Source of the DNA: Atherinomorus stipes
Taxonomy: Eukaryota > Chordata > Actinopteri > Atheriniformes > Atherinidae
DNA length: 64,000 nt
Direction: 5' to 3'
NCBI GenBank assembly: GCA_023101725.1
Contig: JALJCO010010453.1
Coordinates: 186,001 to 250,000, forward strand
Position numbers and translations under genes: made by a program. How positions within the stretch are numbered: position 1 is the stretch's first letter; the number at the start of each line of letters is the position of its first letter. The notes under the pieces were generated by a model. That model ran no database searches. It was not told the origin of the DNA and was given only the letters and a program-made list of their open reading frames with translations. This document shows, in pieces, positions 13,701 to 26,075 of this stretch.

Positions 13701-16700
13701 GTCCATCTTTACAAACATGGATCACACAACAGACTTCTTTTCACAGGGGCGGAGAACCATGAGGGGAAACAGAGCCAACCTCCACCTGGACAACTGTTCA
13801 ACTAACAGCAAACAACAATCATGCTTCTGAAGGACGTCACATGAAATAACACAGCATAATGTGTAGTTTTGTCTTTTACGTCTGATCCAAAACTTCACAT
13901 TTTCAGAGAAGCACCATATGTACACTCAATGCCACAGCTGTAAGTACAAGGGAGTTGAAGAGAGGGTGGTGAGGTTGAGGAGTACACATGGATTTGGGTT
14001 TGGGCGATGGCAAATAAAAGGGAAGGGCAGTAAGTACTGGGATTGTCCACATGGATCGGATCTTGCAGTGGGACTGTTATATCCCACAGTGCACTGGGGC
14101 CAAAATGTTTACTTACTGACAGGTGCCTTGTTACCATGATGGTGGGAATGGGAGAGCTATCGGCTTGGCCGCTAAGAGAGTCGCACATCTGAACACAAGA
14201 GGACAGAAAGGCTCAGGCACAAACAGCCTTTCTCTTATCCTCCCAAGTCTAAAGCCTGATAAAAACTTCTCTTAGAGACGCAAATGCAACGAGGGTTAGC
14301 AAAAGCGCTAGGTGCTAAGGGGAATTCTTTGCATAGTTCTTCAAGAGAATCAATCTTAGACATGGGATATGCATCAGAAGTAGTATTTTAGGTCTGTTTT
14401 TTGTGTGAACACGCTTGCTGTTTGGTAAACATACCTCATCTAGTCTGTCCTCACTTGTTACTCTTTCATAATCCACAGTCATTTCCTTAAAGAGCTCACC
14501 TGAAAACACACATTCATATTTTTAGCGTCAAGTATCACAAGATTGTAACTTCAAACAGTGAAGTGGTTGCCAGTGGTCTTCATCATACCAGGAGATTCCT
14601 CCGTGTCTGCAGCTTCAATCTTGTCCATGAGGTCATTGGAGTTCCATTTGGCAATTTCCTTAGGAAAGACTTCCTCGCTATCTGAGAGATCCTCTGCAGA
14701 AGAGACAACGCACAAATCATGATTATTCAAGGTAAACTTTATTTGTCTTTCAGGTTTGGTCATTTAACAAACAGTGCAATCGACCTATGGTCTTGTTGCA
14801 CATGTTGGCATCACTGGAATTTACTTCCCAAGTTTAATAGCAAACTGCAGCCAACAAAAGGTCTACCATTAGATATCAGATGCAGTTCTTCAAACCCCTT
14901 TATATGATATATCACTCACTGTGGTGGCCATTTATATCAAGTATATCAAGTTCTGTGTTGTCAAGTCTGGAATACCCCTGTCTGGAAAGCATACACCATT
15001 TATCCCTAAATATCAGATATTTATGTGCTGGAAGGCAGTGGACAAGAGGTGGGGCGATTTGTTACTTTGCTAGATTATTCAAAAAGACAGCAAGGAAGGA
15101 AATTAATTCACATTTTGGGGGCTATAATGCACTTATTTTGTCCAATTACATGGTGATTTACTAGGTTATTTATAAATATTAATCCTTGATTCAAAAGGAA
15201 GATTCAGGACTTAAACTGGACCTTTTTTTATTCCAGTGTATTTCCCTAGTGGGTCTTGTTCACTTTAACTTGCAGAGGTGGGAATTGTGGAGTGAACAAG
15301 TCTTTTCCATGTCGTGTATTTGTTCTCCCCAGCCAGTGAACCAGGTGAGTCCAATCTGCCCAATTTAATTCATTGTGCTGATTGGACTCACCTGTTTCAG
15401 TAGCTGGGCAGAACAAATATATGAACAAATATATGACATGCAAAAGACTTGTTGACTCCACAATTCCCACCTCTGTTACTGTAACTTGTTACAAAACTGG
15501 AAACCAATAATCAAACTTTAATGCATGGTTTCCCTTCACAGTAGCTGCACTACAAATAAATAACACAAATGTTGGAAATCAATGGAAATGGTTTTATTTC
15601 ATGACAACTTGCTATAGACACTGATCAGCAGTTTTGGCAAGTTTCATCATCATTAAAAATGACCCTCTGTTACTTATTTATTGTGAGTTTCTATGATATC
15701 ATTTCCTGTAAAACACTCAGTTCCTATGCATAAGATCCAGGTGTCCAGGAACACTTTTATACACCATCAGGTTTAACAGTCTATTAATTAAGTCTATAAG
15801 CTTAACCTAATTCAAATAAATGAAAACCATTTTATCAATGTTGTACGATCATAAGTACATACATTCTAATTTCTTATGTTTCCCCAACTAAAACATTCCT
15901 TCATAAAGTTGCATGAATTTATTAGAGAACATATCTGTCAAAAACAAACTACGTCTCCAGTGGATGATCACTGTAACAGGACCATGCTACATCTGAGTTC
16001 ATTTCCATTTTAAATTTGTAGATTTCCATCATGTGATTTATCAAGGCACCAAAGCACATATGTGTTTGTATGAAGAAGTTCAGTTTGACATACTGCTACC
16101 ATTTATTTACCACCTTTAACTGCTTATTACATGATTTTGCCTCTGTTCTGTAGAAATGTGAGTAAATAAATAATAAGTAACTGAGATGGACATTGGAGTA
16201 TAAAGATAGCAACATTAACTTTCACTGATATGGAATATTCACTTTATAGCTGTGAAGGCACAAGATTCATCAGCTCATCTGATAAACTGTGGTGCTTTAC
16301 TTCAGACACCAAACACACAACAAATCATGTGAATTGTGTAACATACTGTATAATACATTAATTATTAAAAATAGCCTTTCAGTTACTCCCAAATAAAAAC
16401 TTATCAAACTTTGGAATGGGTGGAGATCGAGGGAATCAAAATTGATGTCAACATAGTAAATGATGCAACATGTTAAGATTTATTCTTGTTCATCATCATC
16501 AATATCATCATGGCTGAACTGTATGTCAATTACACCACACAAACACTGGTTTGAAGGGGTCATTTATTACGTGGACAAGATGAACCGTGTGAATCACTTT
16601 CTCCTGTTTGTTAAAATTATGAAATGTTGAGCATGAAGGTGAGAAAGGGGCTGGTGAGCAGATGACTGTGATTTCTGAACTTGACGTCAGGATGAGACAC

Positions 16701-19700
16701 CTGGCTTGCGTCTTCAGCCAACTCATCCCACCGGGGAGGATGGGTGTTGAACCGCACCCACCTAGTTCAACTGCAGACCCAAAGCATGCTGGGTATCTGG
16801 GAAGCTTAAGAACTGATCTGTGGTTAAAAAGATGCATGCAAGGGTTGAAGAAGGAAAGCGAGCAAGTTCATGGAAAACTGTACACACATACGAAAAAAAA
16901 AAACCCCCAACAGCATTTAAATAAATTTAAAAAAAAAAAAAAAAAGAAAATCAACCTTCAAATTCAAAATGAATACAGTTGTTACCATGAGCATCGAAGA
17001 ATTCTTCGTCCGAGCTGTCGTCTGAGTCTCGCGCTATGCTCTGCATCCTCCACTCTGAGATGCTGTGACGTGACGGGCTCACTGCAAAACACACACAGGC
17101 AAAACCTCACAGTTATTTGGGGACATGTGTTTTTGGCTCTCTCTTTGCCTTTTTGACACACACAATCATGACAACAAAGAAATATTGCACAACCCCTCCC
17201 CAACCCTAAACTCCCGCACAAACACAGTGTTATATAAACATGCAACAGTCTCTGTGGTGCATTACTTCATCACAGATGGACTGCTTGGTGGTCAGGGGTG
17301 GTGTGCAAGAAGTGAGGACCAGCATAATACAGACAAGCTTTGAGCACTGAGCGCACACACACACAAAAAAAGCAAGCTGAGGAGAATAGCAACAATAAAA
17401 GCCAGCCCTGTCTATCACGTCTTAACTTGACGCCTCATATATCATTAGAGCAGTGAAGGAGAGTGGGGCAGACTGGTGAGAGAGGGGCACAGCTGTAGCT
17501 GTCAGCACACAGAAAGAAACCGCAGCAGAGGAGGGGAGGGTCACTTGAGGAGCGTCAGCCTCCTCCGATCCGTGATGTCAGCACTGCTGTTAAAAATAGC
17601 TCAACGGTGAACCACAGGGGGGAGTTACAGGGGGAAACAAGGCATGCTGAATGAGTCGGGGTCCATGAGTTAGCCACAGTGACTGCTACCTTGAAAAGAA
17701 AAAAAAAAAGTGGCATTCCAGAGAGTGTGCTCAGACATGTGGTTTGTGATGTCAGAGTTGGTGCTAAAAATAACCCAGGTGTGAAGTAGTGAGACCACTT
17801 TGGTTGGTCAGTAAAGCATATGTGAGCACGCAAGTAAATATGTCTGAACAGAGGGCAAGCAATTAACATCAGGCAACAAATCCAGGGTCTGCATACTAAA
17901 AAGCTGCTCCTGATGAGTTTGACTTGATTAAGCCTAAAACTCAAACTCTTAGGGGACTATTTCAAATACAGATACAGATTAAAAGAAAACTTACTTTGCA
18001 GTTATTTACATAAAAGCAGAGATAACATACCACCCCTCCTCCCTAAAAAAAAAAAAAAGGTATGACTTTGCACCAGGTTGAAGATTGCCCTCCTTGAATT
18101 CTTCACATAGCAGCCTCCAATGTGAGCAGGTCCCAAGGTTTCAGATCTCACAACAGTGATTACTGGTGGGACAGTTTGACTGATGTTGGCATATCTCAAC
18201 CTACTGTAGTAGACAAGGGTCAGGTGGCAGCATGAATAAATAAGTTTCTAATGCCATCACTATGACTAGATCCAACTTTAATTTTTTTCTAGGTCTACAA
18301 TTCATTTGGAATTTAGTTAATCATTAAAAAAAAAAAAACCATGTAACTCAGTGAGTGTTACCAGCATAGGAGACTGTTCATCATACATTAGTTTACCCAA
18401 CTGTAGCCAACAATGATTTTGTCTCCAAAATTTGTGACTGCTAGATACTTTTAGTGACATTTATGGGCTACTGCTGCCAACAACAACAACGTCCTGCTCC
18501 CCCTCAATGCAGCTACACCTCTGAGTACATGTATTTTCTGCAGTCGGTGGCAGAAAAGAGCCAAGCAGCAACACCCATGAATGAGCTTTTTGCTTTCATT
18601 GAGAGCCATTCTCGTGATTTGTTACACAGGCAGAGGGTATGCACTATGTGAAAGACAAAGTAAGGCAGGCATTCTGCTGCCTCCAACTCCCTGTCCAAGT
18701 AATCATCTTATATTTTCATGTACCCAAAATGAGAAGAAATGCATTATTTTGTTGATGATTACTAGGGCTTTCCCAGAATAATATGATTGTATGTGAAGGA
18801 AATGGATTTCCAGTGATGAGCTCTGAGGGAAAAAGGCTGAAAAAGTGTAACAGAAAGTCATGTGAATACTGTATATTCACACAATAATTCACATAATGGA
18901 TATCATACAGAGGGGATAAGATGAATACATGAAGTTGCTCTTCACCTCCTCTCTTTGATGAACGGGAGGATCGAGATGAGGTGGACCATTGCTTGGTGAG
19001 TACACCTCGTGGCTGGAGAGTTTCTCCTCCTGAGCTGGCAACGACTTCCTCAGCTTCAATGGAGCTTATCGCCTCTTTAACCTCCTGATCTTTGTCCGGA
19101 GAAGGAGCACTTCCAATGGCTTCAGTGGCTTCCTCACCCTGGCAGAACTGGGCCATCTTCGTGGCCAAGGCCAGCTGGGTTTCCAGCTCCAACTGCCTGA
19201 TGTCCTCAATGGTAAGACCATACCACTCATCTTGCCAACACCAAGCCTGCCGGTGGGCACGCACCATCACTTTTCTCAGTCCTACAGGGAGAAATTGGAG
19301 AAAAAAAAATCCATGAAAACGCTCACAAACTTTAATTTAGTAAAGAGTTTAAAATCTGTGATGATCTACTCACCGACATCATGAATAAAGCGTTCAATCT
19401 TAGATTGCATGCCCCAGTAACGGAACTCCACTTTGCACAGTTTGTAGGCACACATAATTGGGGTCTTCCCTGGGTTATTGTTGTACTCCTCTATCCAATC
19501 ATCTCGAAGGGGACCTCTCTGAGTCTTGACAGACTTATAAAGCCTTGGGTCTTCCTCTGCTTTGTACTCATGTGGGGGGATGGGATCTGTCACTATGTCA
19601 ATTGGGTCTGCCAAAGACAAGCCATTTTTAGACAGCAGTAAATCATGGCAGCAGGTGTTTTAACTGCATTGCACAATGTTAGTGTGGTTTCCATAATGTA

Positions 19701-22700
19701 TGCTTCAAAGGGTGGCAGAAAAGAACTTGGACGGGCTTAAGTTCAGCCACTTCAAAGTCCTATCTTAACCAAATTTCTGTCTCACAAATGTCATTAGGTA
19801 TATACAGTACAAGTAAGTGGTTGATTAAAATAATTACAATGTTGTATATAACTAAATTGCTGCATGCTCCCCCCCCAAAAATATTTCTTTCAAGTGTAAG
19901 GACTGATGAGAAAACATGCTATAAACTACAGAAAAAAACAAGTGTGGTATCAATAAACTGCCACAAGTGGGCCTCATCCACCATTTACACTTGAATAACA
20001 ATACAGCTGATATTAAAATACCATTAATACAAGACTATAAATACCAGCTATCTTCATGATGAAGTGTGTATAAAAATCAGCTACCTAGTAGGTCATATTA
20101 TAAAACCATTATGTAGTTGAGTAGTATGACATCAGTTACATCACTATATTTTCTTCAATATTTAAATTTATGATGACATAACAGGCAAAGGGCCTCACCG
20201 ATAGTCCTTTGTCTCTTGTCTGCTGCAGACAAATTAAAAACATCTGCTTGATTGCCTGTGTCAGGTTTGTAGTAGGTCTCAATATCAATGGAGAACTTCT
20301 CAACAAAGGGACAGGTGTATCTGCAGGAAAGGAAGACATAAAATGAAGAAAATGCAGCAACCGATCTAAGCAAATCTCATGTGAGTTATGGACAGACTTT
20401 ATTCACAGAGTGAGCCTCCAACTGAATGGCTCAAGATCAGTCAAAGAGCGACAACACATTCTCGCTGCTGAGGATAGAGGACATGTGAGCCATGCCCATC
20501 TGGTGCATTTGAGGCATCTGCAGTTAAACTGTCACTGGTTGAATAGAAATGTCAACAGGCACTTTGAGTCTATCAATATCCTGACAGAACAGTCTGGGAC
20601 ACATCTCTTTTCAGCACCGACATGTCTCCGTGTTTATCAGACTCCTAGCCAGACAAACAGAGCGACACCCTGAGAAAGAGGGGTCATCAACGTCCAGCAG
20701 CCAGAGAGAGTTGCTGGTCACACGCTGATCTGATGGCCTGAGAGATAGTATTCTGGCAACCTGCTCCAAGGTCTTTTTTCACTCTTGGCTCTTACTGAGA
20801 CAGCTGGACCTTAGTCTCAGCATCACCAAACTAATCTTATATGACATTTGCGTATTATACAAAATATAATCAGCATCAGATTTTTATCTTCAACATATGG
20901 CGTGGATTTTTTTTTCTGCTTTATCCCTCTAAAAAAATATGTGCACTTACCAGCTGCAGCATGTTAGCTACATATGCTTACCACTAAAATACCAAATTGT
21001 GAGTTTGTACAGCTTAAGCATGCTGGCTTCCACTTTGGATGTAAAAGATATTTTCAAGGTAGTGTTTTTGCAAAAGCAAACAAAGCTCACCTAGTGCGGG
21101 TGTAAGGGTAGGCATTCCAAGATTCCTCTTCAACCCTCAGTGCAGCTTTGGGAAGAATGGATCGAAACCAGCTCGGAATATGCATGCCAATGTGGTAGAC
21201 TTTGTGGGTGTACTGACCCGTCCCACCAGGTCCATCTGTGTAAGGTTTATTCTCTAGGATTTCCACTCCACTGCCCTCACCACAGCTTTCTTCTCTGCTC
21301 TTTTTCTGTAAAACAAAAAAAAAAAACAAAAAAAAAAGAAGTAAAGATGAGCTGACACTTTGTTCATATTTGTATGTTGGTAGTAGGGAGTAAAGATAGA
21401 AAGTGTTGAATTGAATATCATAAACCCTCATTTTTTTCTGGGTCTCGAAGTGATGTTTATGCAGAAACAATAAATGGATATGATGCAACAGCCTATAGGT
21501 GCATAACTCCATCACATTTAGACTGCCTCAGTTAATACTGTGTAAACTGATAACACAAGACAATATACACAGCTAAATTAATAGCTTCCTAAAAGCCATG
21601 GCAGCTCCGAATTCAAATGAGGACGCTCCATAGAAAACTACTCATGGAGCCACACCTTTCCCATATTTACATTTTGGGTGCACACATAAAGGAAACCTGG
21701 GTGGAGTCTTCAGATGCAGTTGCACAAAGTTACAGCTAGGTGAGTCAAGGTTTCAAAGACAAGAATGTGAGGCATGGCATGAGGAAGGTTTGTGTTTGCT
21801 GTGAAAATCAGTGCAACAGGAACTCGTGAGCAAATCATAGTCCAAGCGCCGACAACACGCACACACAAAACTCCCCCTACTATTAAAAGGATCATAAACG
21901 TCAAAGATTACTGATGTATTCTCTTCTTTATTGTTTCTCATATCAGCAGTTGTCCTATCATTTTACATTTCTGTTAGCTGAACAAAGTCTTCAGTACAGC
22001 TCAGTAATAAGGAGACAAATTTCTCCAGTTTGTCCAGTGGGAAGAGTTGATGCCAGTGAATCAGTGTAGCTGGAAGGAGGAAGCCATGAGGCATCCAGCA
22101 CTCTGGACCTCATTACCTCTGACAGGTCATTCATTAGCCATCCGCCCTGCTCTCAACAACTCAGACAGAGCTCCAAAGACACAGCACAGACACGACAGCA
22201 GTCAAACTGGTCATACACAGCCAGTACATTACACAGGAAGTCAATAATTAAACATAATGAAGTTAACATAAATGTCATGGTTACAGATTACTAGCAATGT
22301 ATATAGATACTGTACACGTCATTAAATTGTGCACGATTGGAAAATCCACTTAACCAAAGTGTAAAAAAAAAAAAAAGCCATCCCTTAAAAAGGAAATAAA
22401 ATGTTATCCCGCAGCTGGACTGCTGTCCCTTCATCATGATTCCTGACATGTGATTATGGTCTGTCAAATGCTCTGTCCTTTTTTCTTCTTCTCCTCCTTC
22501 CAGCATTTGTGCGATTTTCTCCAACTCACCAGGAAAAGAGGAAACGATTACAAAACAATGGCCGGGGCATAGCTGCTCCCACAGGTGGAAGTCAGAAGGC
22601 AAATGATATGCCTAAAGCCTGAATGTAATGCAAGTTTTAATCAATGTGGATCACCTAGCTCATTTGCATTCAGAAGTAAACGATTACTGTCAGTGAAGAA

Positions 22701-25700
22701 ATAGTTTTAAGGAGAAGTAAGTTTTGAAAGTGTGTCATCCTGTGCTGAAGTCCTGCTATAAATTCTTAGCCACATAGTCTCACTCTTTCTCAACAAACTT
22801 TTTTTTAAAAACCACCTATAGATGGTTACAAAATACACACCATCGTCGTCATCAAAGCCAGATGGATATGTTTAGATCCCACTGCTCTGACAGGATGAAA
22901 GTCACATCCTGGGTTTTTTCCTTTTGCCCTCTACTTTGCGAGGCATACTTCCTGTTAAGGATGCCGTTTTTATTTAACTCCACAGATTACTCCTCAGTCA
23001 TAATGTGATTTATCTGTGCAAACGGATGAGATGCTATACAGATGTCTTATATTTAAATATCACATTGTGTACCTGTGTATTTATTTTTGTATATTGCTAC
23101 AAGTCCCCATATGTTGATCATAAATTACAATTAGCTGTCAGATTAGAAGGTGGCATTAGGGCAAAGGAACAAAGAAGAGAGACAGGGTAGGGCACAGCCT
23201 GCTGAGGTGCAGACATGGGCAGGATGTCTTGAGGCTCTGGCTTTATCTTTTAGGATTACATTGGGGATGGATCGCCGTAAGGCAGGCCTACATGCAGCAG
23301 TTGCCCTGGTAACATACAGCAATGAAATGAGGGTATGCGCACTCTCTTCCTTCCACCTCCTCTACCATTTCTTACTGTCCCTCCCTCTCAGCATCTCTTT
23401 TTATCCTCCATTTCCTCTTTTCATTCACTCTCTCGTGTACAAAACCTGACCACTGGCATGTTGCTGATGTCATGGTTGCCATAGTGACAGAAGCCTTAGA
23501 GCAATGAGGCTGTGTAGAGACAGTGAGGTCAGTGAAAAGGTAACTACAGGTCAATAATGTATGAGTTTCTCACATGATTTGTTTACATGCTTAACCAGCC
23601 ACACGTGAAACGCTTTTTCATAGATCATCCCTTTGTTTTCCTATTGCACAAACGTCATCCCCTTTGCACAATATTCTTTCTGTAAACATCTGAAAACAAA
23701 AAAAGGTTAAAACTAATTGCAATTTTGAGTTTCACAGAACTATTAAGTCTCCATTATGTACCATCTAATAAAACAAATGAATTAGCATGTGAGGAACTGA
23801 ATAGTTTTTGTTTACTTGAAACGTCTTATTGCTTCGGGGCATGTCTGCTGAGTCATGCGCTCAACCAACGACAGCTTAACAGAATTACCTGTTTGTTTGG
23901 TACACCACAGGGTGCACATGAAGAAAAACAAGAGAACTAACAAGTTAGTTAACTACAAAAAAAGGGGGAAAAAGTTTACTTTAAAAGGTATAGTCCGAAG
24001 TTCCCCCTGTGAAAATAAACGTTAGACTTGTGCGAGTGAAATACCTCGCATGGAATAATCGGTTTGAGACAGTTTGTCCGTCTCAAACCGTGACTTTGGG
24101 CCTCTACTCGCGTGCAGTGGTGCGTTTGAATGCAACGCCCTTCCCCCTGCCTGTAATTCGCTCTTTAGCTTTGTGTTGTTGTGTTTGGGACATTTCTGGG
24201 TGGAGATTTCTGTTTAAATAACCAGCCAATGACAGAGCTAAGGACATGACGCCGTGTGGGAATAAGCTCATGTTTTGAGCAGATGCCAGTCACTCGAACT
24301 CGAAGGAAAAAAGAAAGAAAGAAAGAAAAAACGGCTGATGCACCGAAGAAAAGGTAATGCAAGTTGGAAAACCAGGGCTAATATTAGTTTGGCTTTTACC
24401 CGCTTCTGAGCTCTGAAGGAGAGGCTTGAAGCTGAATAGTTTTGAAGAACGAGGCGGCCATTAGCCTGAGAGGGAGGTGCGCTAAGTTTGACTGCTGTTG
24501 TTTGCAAACAGAAACGGTAGAGGGACTTCGGACTCTACCTTTAAGTTTTTACAACTGTTAATAATTTGTAGTCTTGCAATATTGATTAAATAATTGCTGA
24601 AAAAACACCACTTGTGGTGATGACTACAACTAACACTGAAATTTTCTATTTAAAACTATGACACAAGTATTACTCAGCCAAAGTTTGGCAATGCCTTCTG
24701 AAGTAATAGAGATTAATAAATCTTAATCTAGTTGTTGTTTCACTGTTTCAGCTGGTTGATATTAACTTTAGAGCTCTAAACAGAAATATTCTACATTTTC
24801 TTTTAAGGTAAACAGCTGTAGGAGAAAGCTATCAGTTCTAAATTTTGCATCTTGAAAGTGTGATTAAAAAAAAAAATCAATTTAACATTTTTTTAATGCA
24901 AGCCCCAAATCTTCAATTTATCCGACACAACTTATTCCTGAAGAATGCAGGATAATAGCTCAAGTCTGATCAATATCTACATAAAACTTGATATCAGTAT
25001 ATCTATGTTAAACCACACTTATGTCATAGAAACCTTTATTTGTGCTGACTGTACAGAGAAGTTAACTATTACAATCATAAAGTAGACAAATAAAGCTTTG
25101 ATTTATTTATTTTTTCCTTTGTTAGTGCACCTTTTTTGGTTTGTATTTCCCAAAAATGAAAAATGGTTTCTTTCGTTGATGTAACTGCCATGACATAAAA
25201 TCACTAAACTGATTAAAATGCCAAGGCCTGATCCAATGAGCCTGCAACCTTCAACAAATCTGCCACTTAGGATACACATTACATAACCTCACAGCTGAAA
25301 TTCCGATAATTTTCAGAATGTGTAAGATACATCTATTCACATTTTAATATATTTCTATTTAAATGTATAAGATATTTAAGCAAATAGTCATTTTACTGTG
25401 ACGCCTTACAATGATTTTCCTCTGTAGTTTACTGCTCATGTTACACCTGCTCTACCACTATATCACATAAACCCTTATTTTTGTCCACACCATATAAGGA
25501 GAAAATATGTTGTCACTAACTACAGCTTTATAAAAGCATTCTCACTGCTGTAAGCCCTTAAGTTCTAACATAGGTCCCCCATTTCCATTTAAGGTTAAGG
25601 ATTGACAAATGAAACCGTCTGACACAGACAAATCACTTCTGTATCTCCAACGCAGCAGTAGTTTGATAACACAGATAGCAGGGTGATCCCACCCTCCTCC

Positions 25701-26075
25701 TCCAGGAACATACTGTTTATGACTTTAAACCAGCCAGCTTCAGAGTTTAAAGTGGATAATCTATCAGCATAAATGTGCTCTTTGTTCTTTTACTCCACCA
25801 GCGTCACACATCGTGTGACCAATCATTTTCTAATTGTGTGTGCTGCCATAGCCCTCATGAAAAATTCCCAGGGTTAGTTTATCTTCTCTATGACTGCTTC
25901 TTTTTCTCCAGCCTCCTGGTTTCTGTATCACTTCCTCGCTTCTGGTCATGTGTGCGTGGGTGAGATTTTGGTGAGGAATGTGGTGCTGTTACTCCACCTG
26001 GATCATATAGAGCTGGGCAATGCGGTACTCCTCCACACTCATGGGCATGGGGATGCGGTACTCCTTGATGAGCAT
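4788..26075 (-). CDS. pitpnm2: membrane-associated phosphatidylinositol transfer protein 2 (Nir3), 26 coding exons
   Basis: Exons joined across GT-AG sites give one frame of 1474 residues (4425 nt with stop; stop TGA at 4788-4790, start ATG at 26073-26075). Domains in order: class II PITP domain, residues 1 to about 250 (starts [55 protein letters not shown]); acidic stretch with FFAT motif EFFDAHE at 355-361, split over exons 6 and 7, for VAP binding at the ER; lipase-like [15 protein letters not shown] (starting near 588); DDHD region about 730-1070 ([26 protein letters not shown]); LNS2 region about 1145-1340 ([20 protein letters not shown]), where the lipin-type DxDGT is SIDGS, so catalysis is not expected. 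Nir proteins exchange phosphatidylinositol and phosphatidic acid at ER-plasma membrane contacts. Human PITPNM2 is about 1349 residues; the excess comes from exons 16 and 18. PITPNM2 rather than PITPNM1 rests on sequence recall plus synteny. Confidence 0.93.
5172..7778 (-). other. introns between pitpnm2 exons 18 and 26
   Basis: Short introns separate the LNS2-coding exons. The longest, 7265-7778, follows exon 18. Apart from splice signals I see nothing in them; small open frames here are extensions or antisense shadows of the exons. Confidence 0.6.
7779..8069 (-). other. pitpnm2: pitpnm2 exon 18: 97-residue in-frame cassette in the DDHD region
   Basis: Acceptor TATAG before 8069, donor GTATTT after 7779, 291 nt, phase 1 at both ends. 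Skipping it joins NIAN to [13 protein letters not shown], the arrangement I recall in mammals. Included, it adds 97 residues: a serine-rich start ([12 protein letters not shown]), a basic patch [10 protein letters not shown], and an acidic second half ([30 protein letters not shown]). I do not recognise it as part of a known domain. It is open throughout, has clean splice sites and keeps frame, so it is probably a real alternative or lineage-specific exon, though a chance open frame cannot be fully excluded. Confidence 0.6.
8957..10292 (-). other. pitpnm2: pitpnm2 exons 16-17: symmetric phase 1 exons, exon 16 probably alternative
   Basis: Exon 16 (10140-10292, 153 nt) and exon 17 (8957-9121, 165 nt) both begin and end in phase 1, so either can be skipped without shifting frame. 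Joining exon 15 straight to exon 17 yields [11 protein letters not shown], which matches the LLADV junction I recall from mammalian Nir proteins; including exon 16 gives [14 protein letters not shown]. Exon 17 holds the conserved [20 protein letters not shown] stretch and is probably constitutive. Exon 16 has a poor donor (GAGT|GTGTGT), as expected of a regulated exon. Confidence 0.6.
14694..16985 (-). other. pitpnm2 intron between exons 6 and 7
   Basis: A 2.3 kb intron with a hAT-like fold-back element at 15273-15480 and an A-tract of 18 at 16928-16945. No coding exon is visible. Confidence 0.6.
15273..15480. mobile_element. hAT-like fold-back MITE
   Basis: The left arm begins CAGAGGTGGGAATTGTGGAG at 15273; the right arm at about 15453-15475 is its reverse complement, and the pairing extends further inward (AACAAGTCTTTT against AAAAGACTTGTT). 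CAGAGGTGGG ends are typical of hAT elements. Flanking 8-mers TTAACTTG (15265-15272) and GTAACTTG (15481-15488) agree at 7 of 8 positions, fitting an aged 8-bp target duplication. About 208 bp, no coding capacity, within a pitpnm2 intron. Confidence 0.68.
17082..18945 (-). other. pitpnm2 intron between exons 5 and 6
   Basis: No exon seen. It carries two related CRE-like plus MEF2-like modules (17572-17603 and 17746-17777) and A-tracts near 17697 and 18045. Confidence 0.55.
17572..17777. promoter_or_regulatory. candidate enhancer: two copies of a CRE-like plus MEF2-like module
   Basis: Two 32-base segments, 17572-17603 and 17746-17777, share 25 of 32 positions. Each has GTGATGTCAG (an ATF/CRE-like variant) followed after about 9 bases by TAAAAATA (an A/T-rich core like that bound by MEF2). 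The spacing is identical in both. The sequence between them is not obviously duplicated. Function is inferred from the motifs only. Confidence 0.35.
21306..25997 (-). other. pitpnm2 intron between coding exons 1 and 2
   Basis: A 4.7 kb intron. A CpG-richer patch at about 24000-24530 has an 11-base palindrome (24060-24090) and, on the minus strand, an inverted CCAAT box, a TATTTAAA and a downstream donor-like CGAG|GTATTT near 24048; it could be an internal promoter but evidence is thin. An RFX-like X-box GGTTGCCATAGTGACA lies at 23474-23489. The rest is AT-rich with no recognisable content. Confidence 0.45.
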
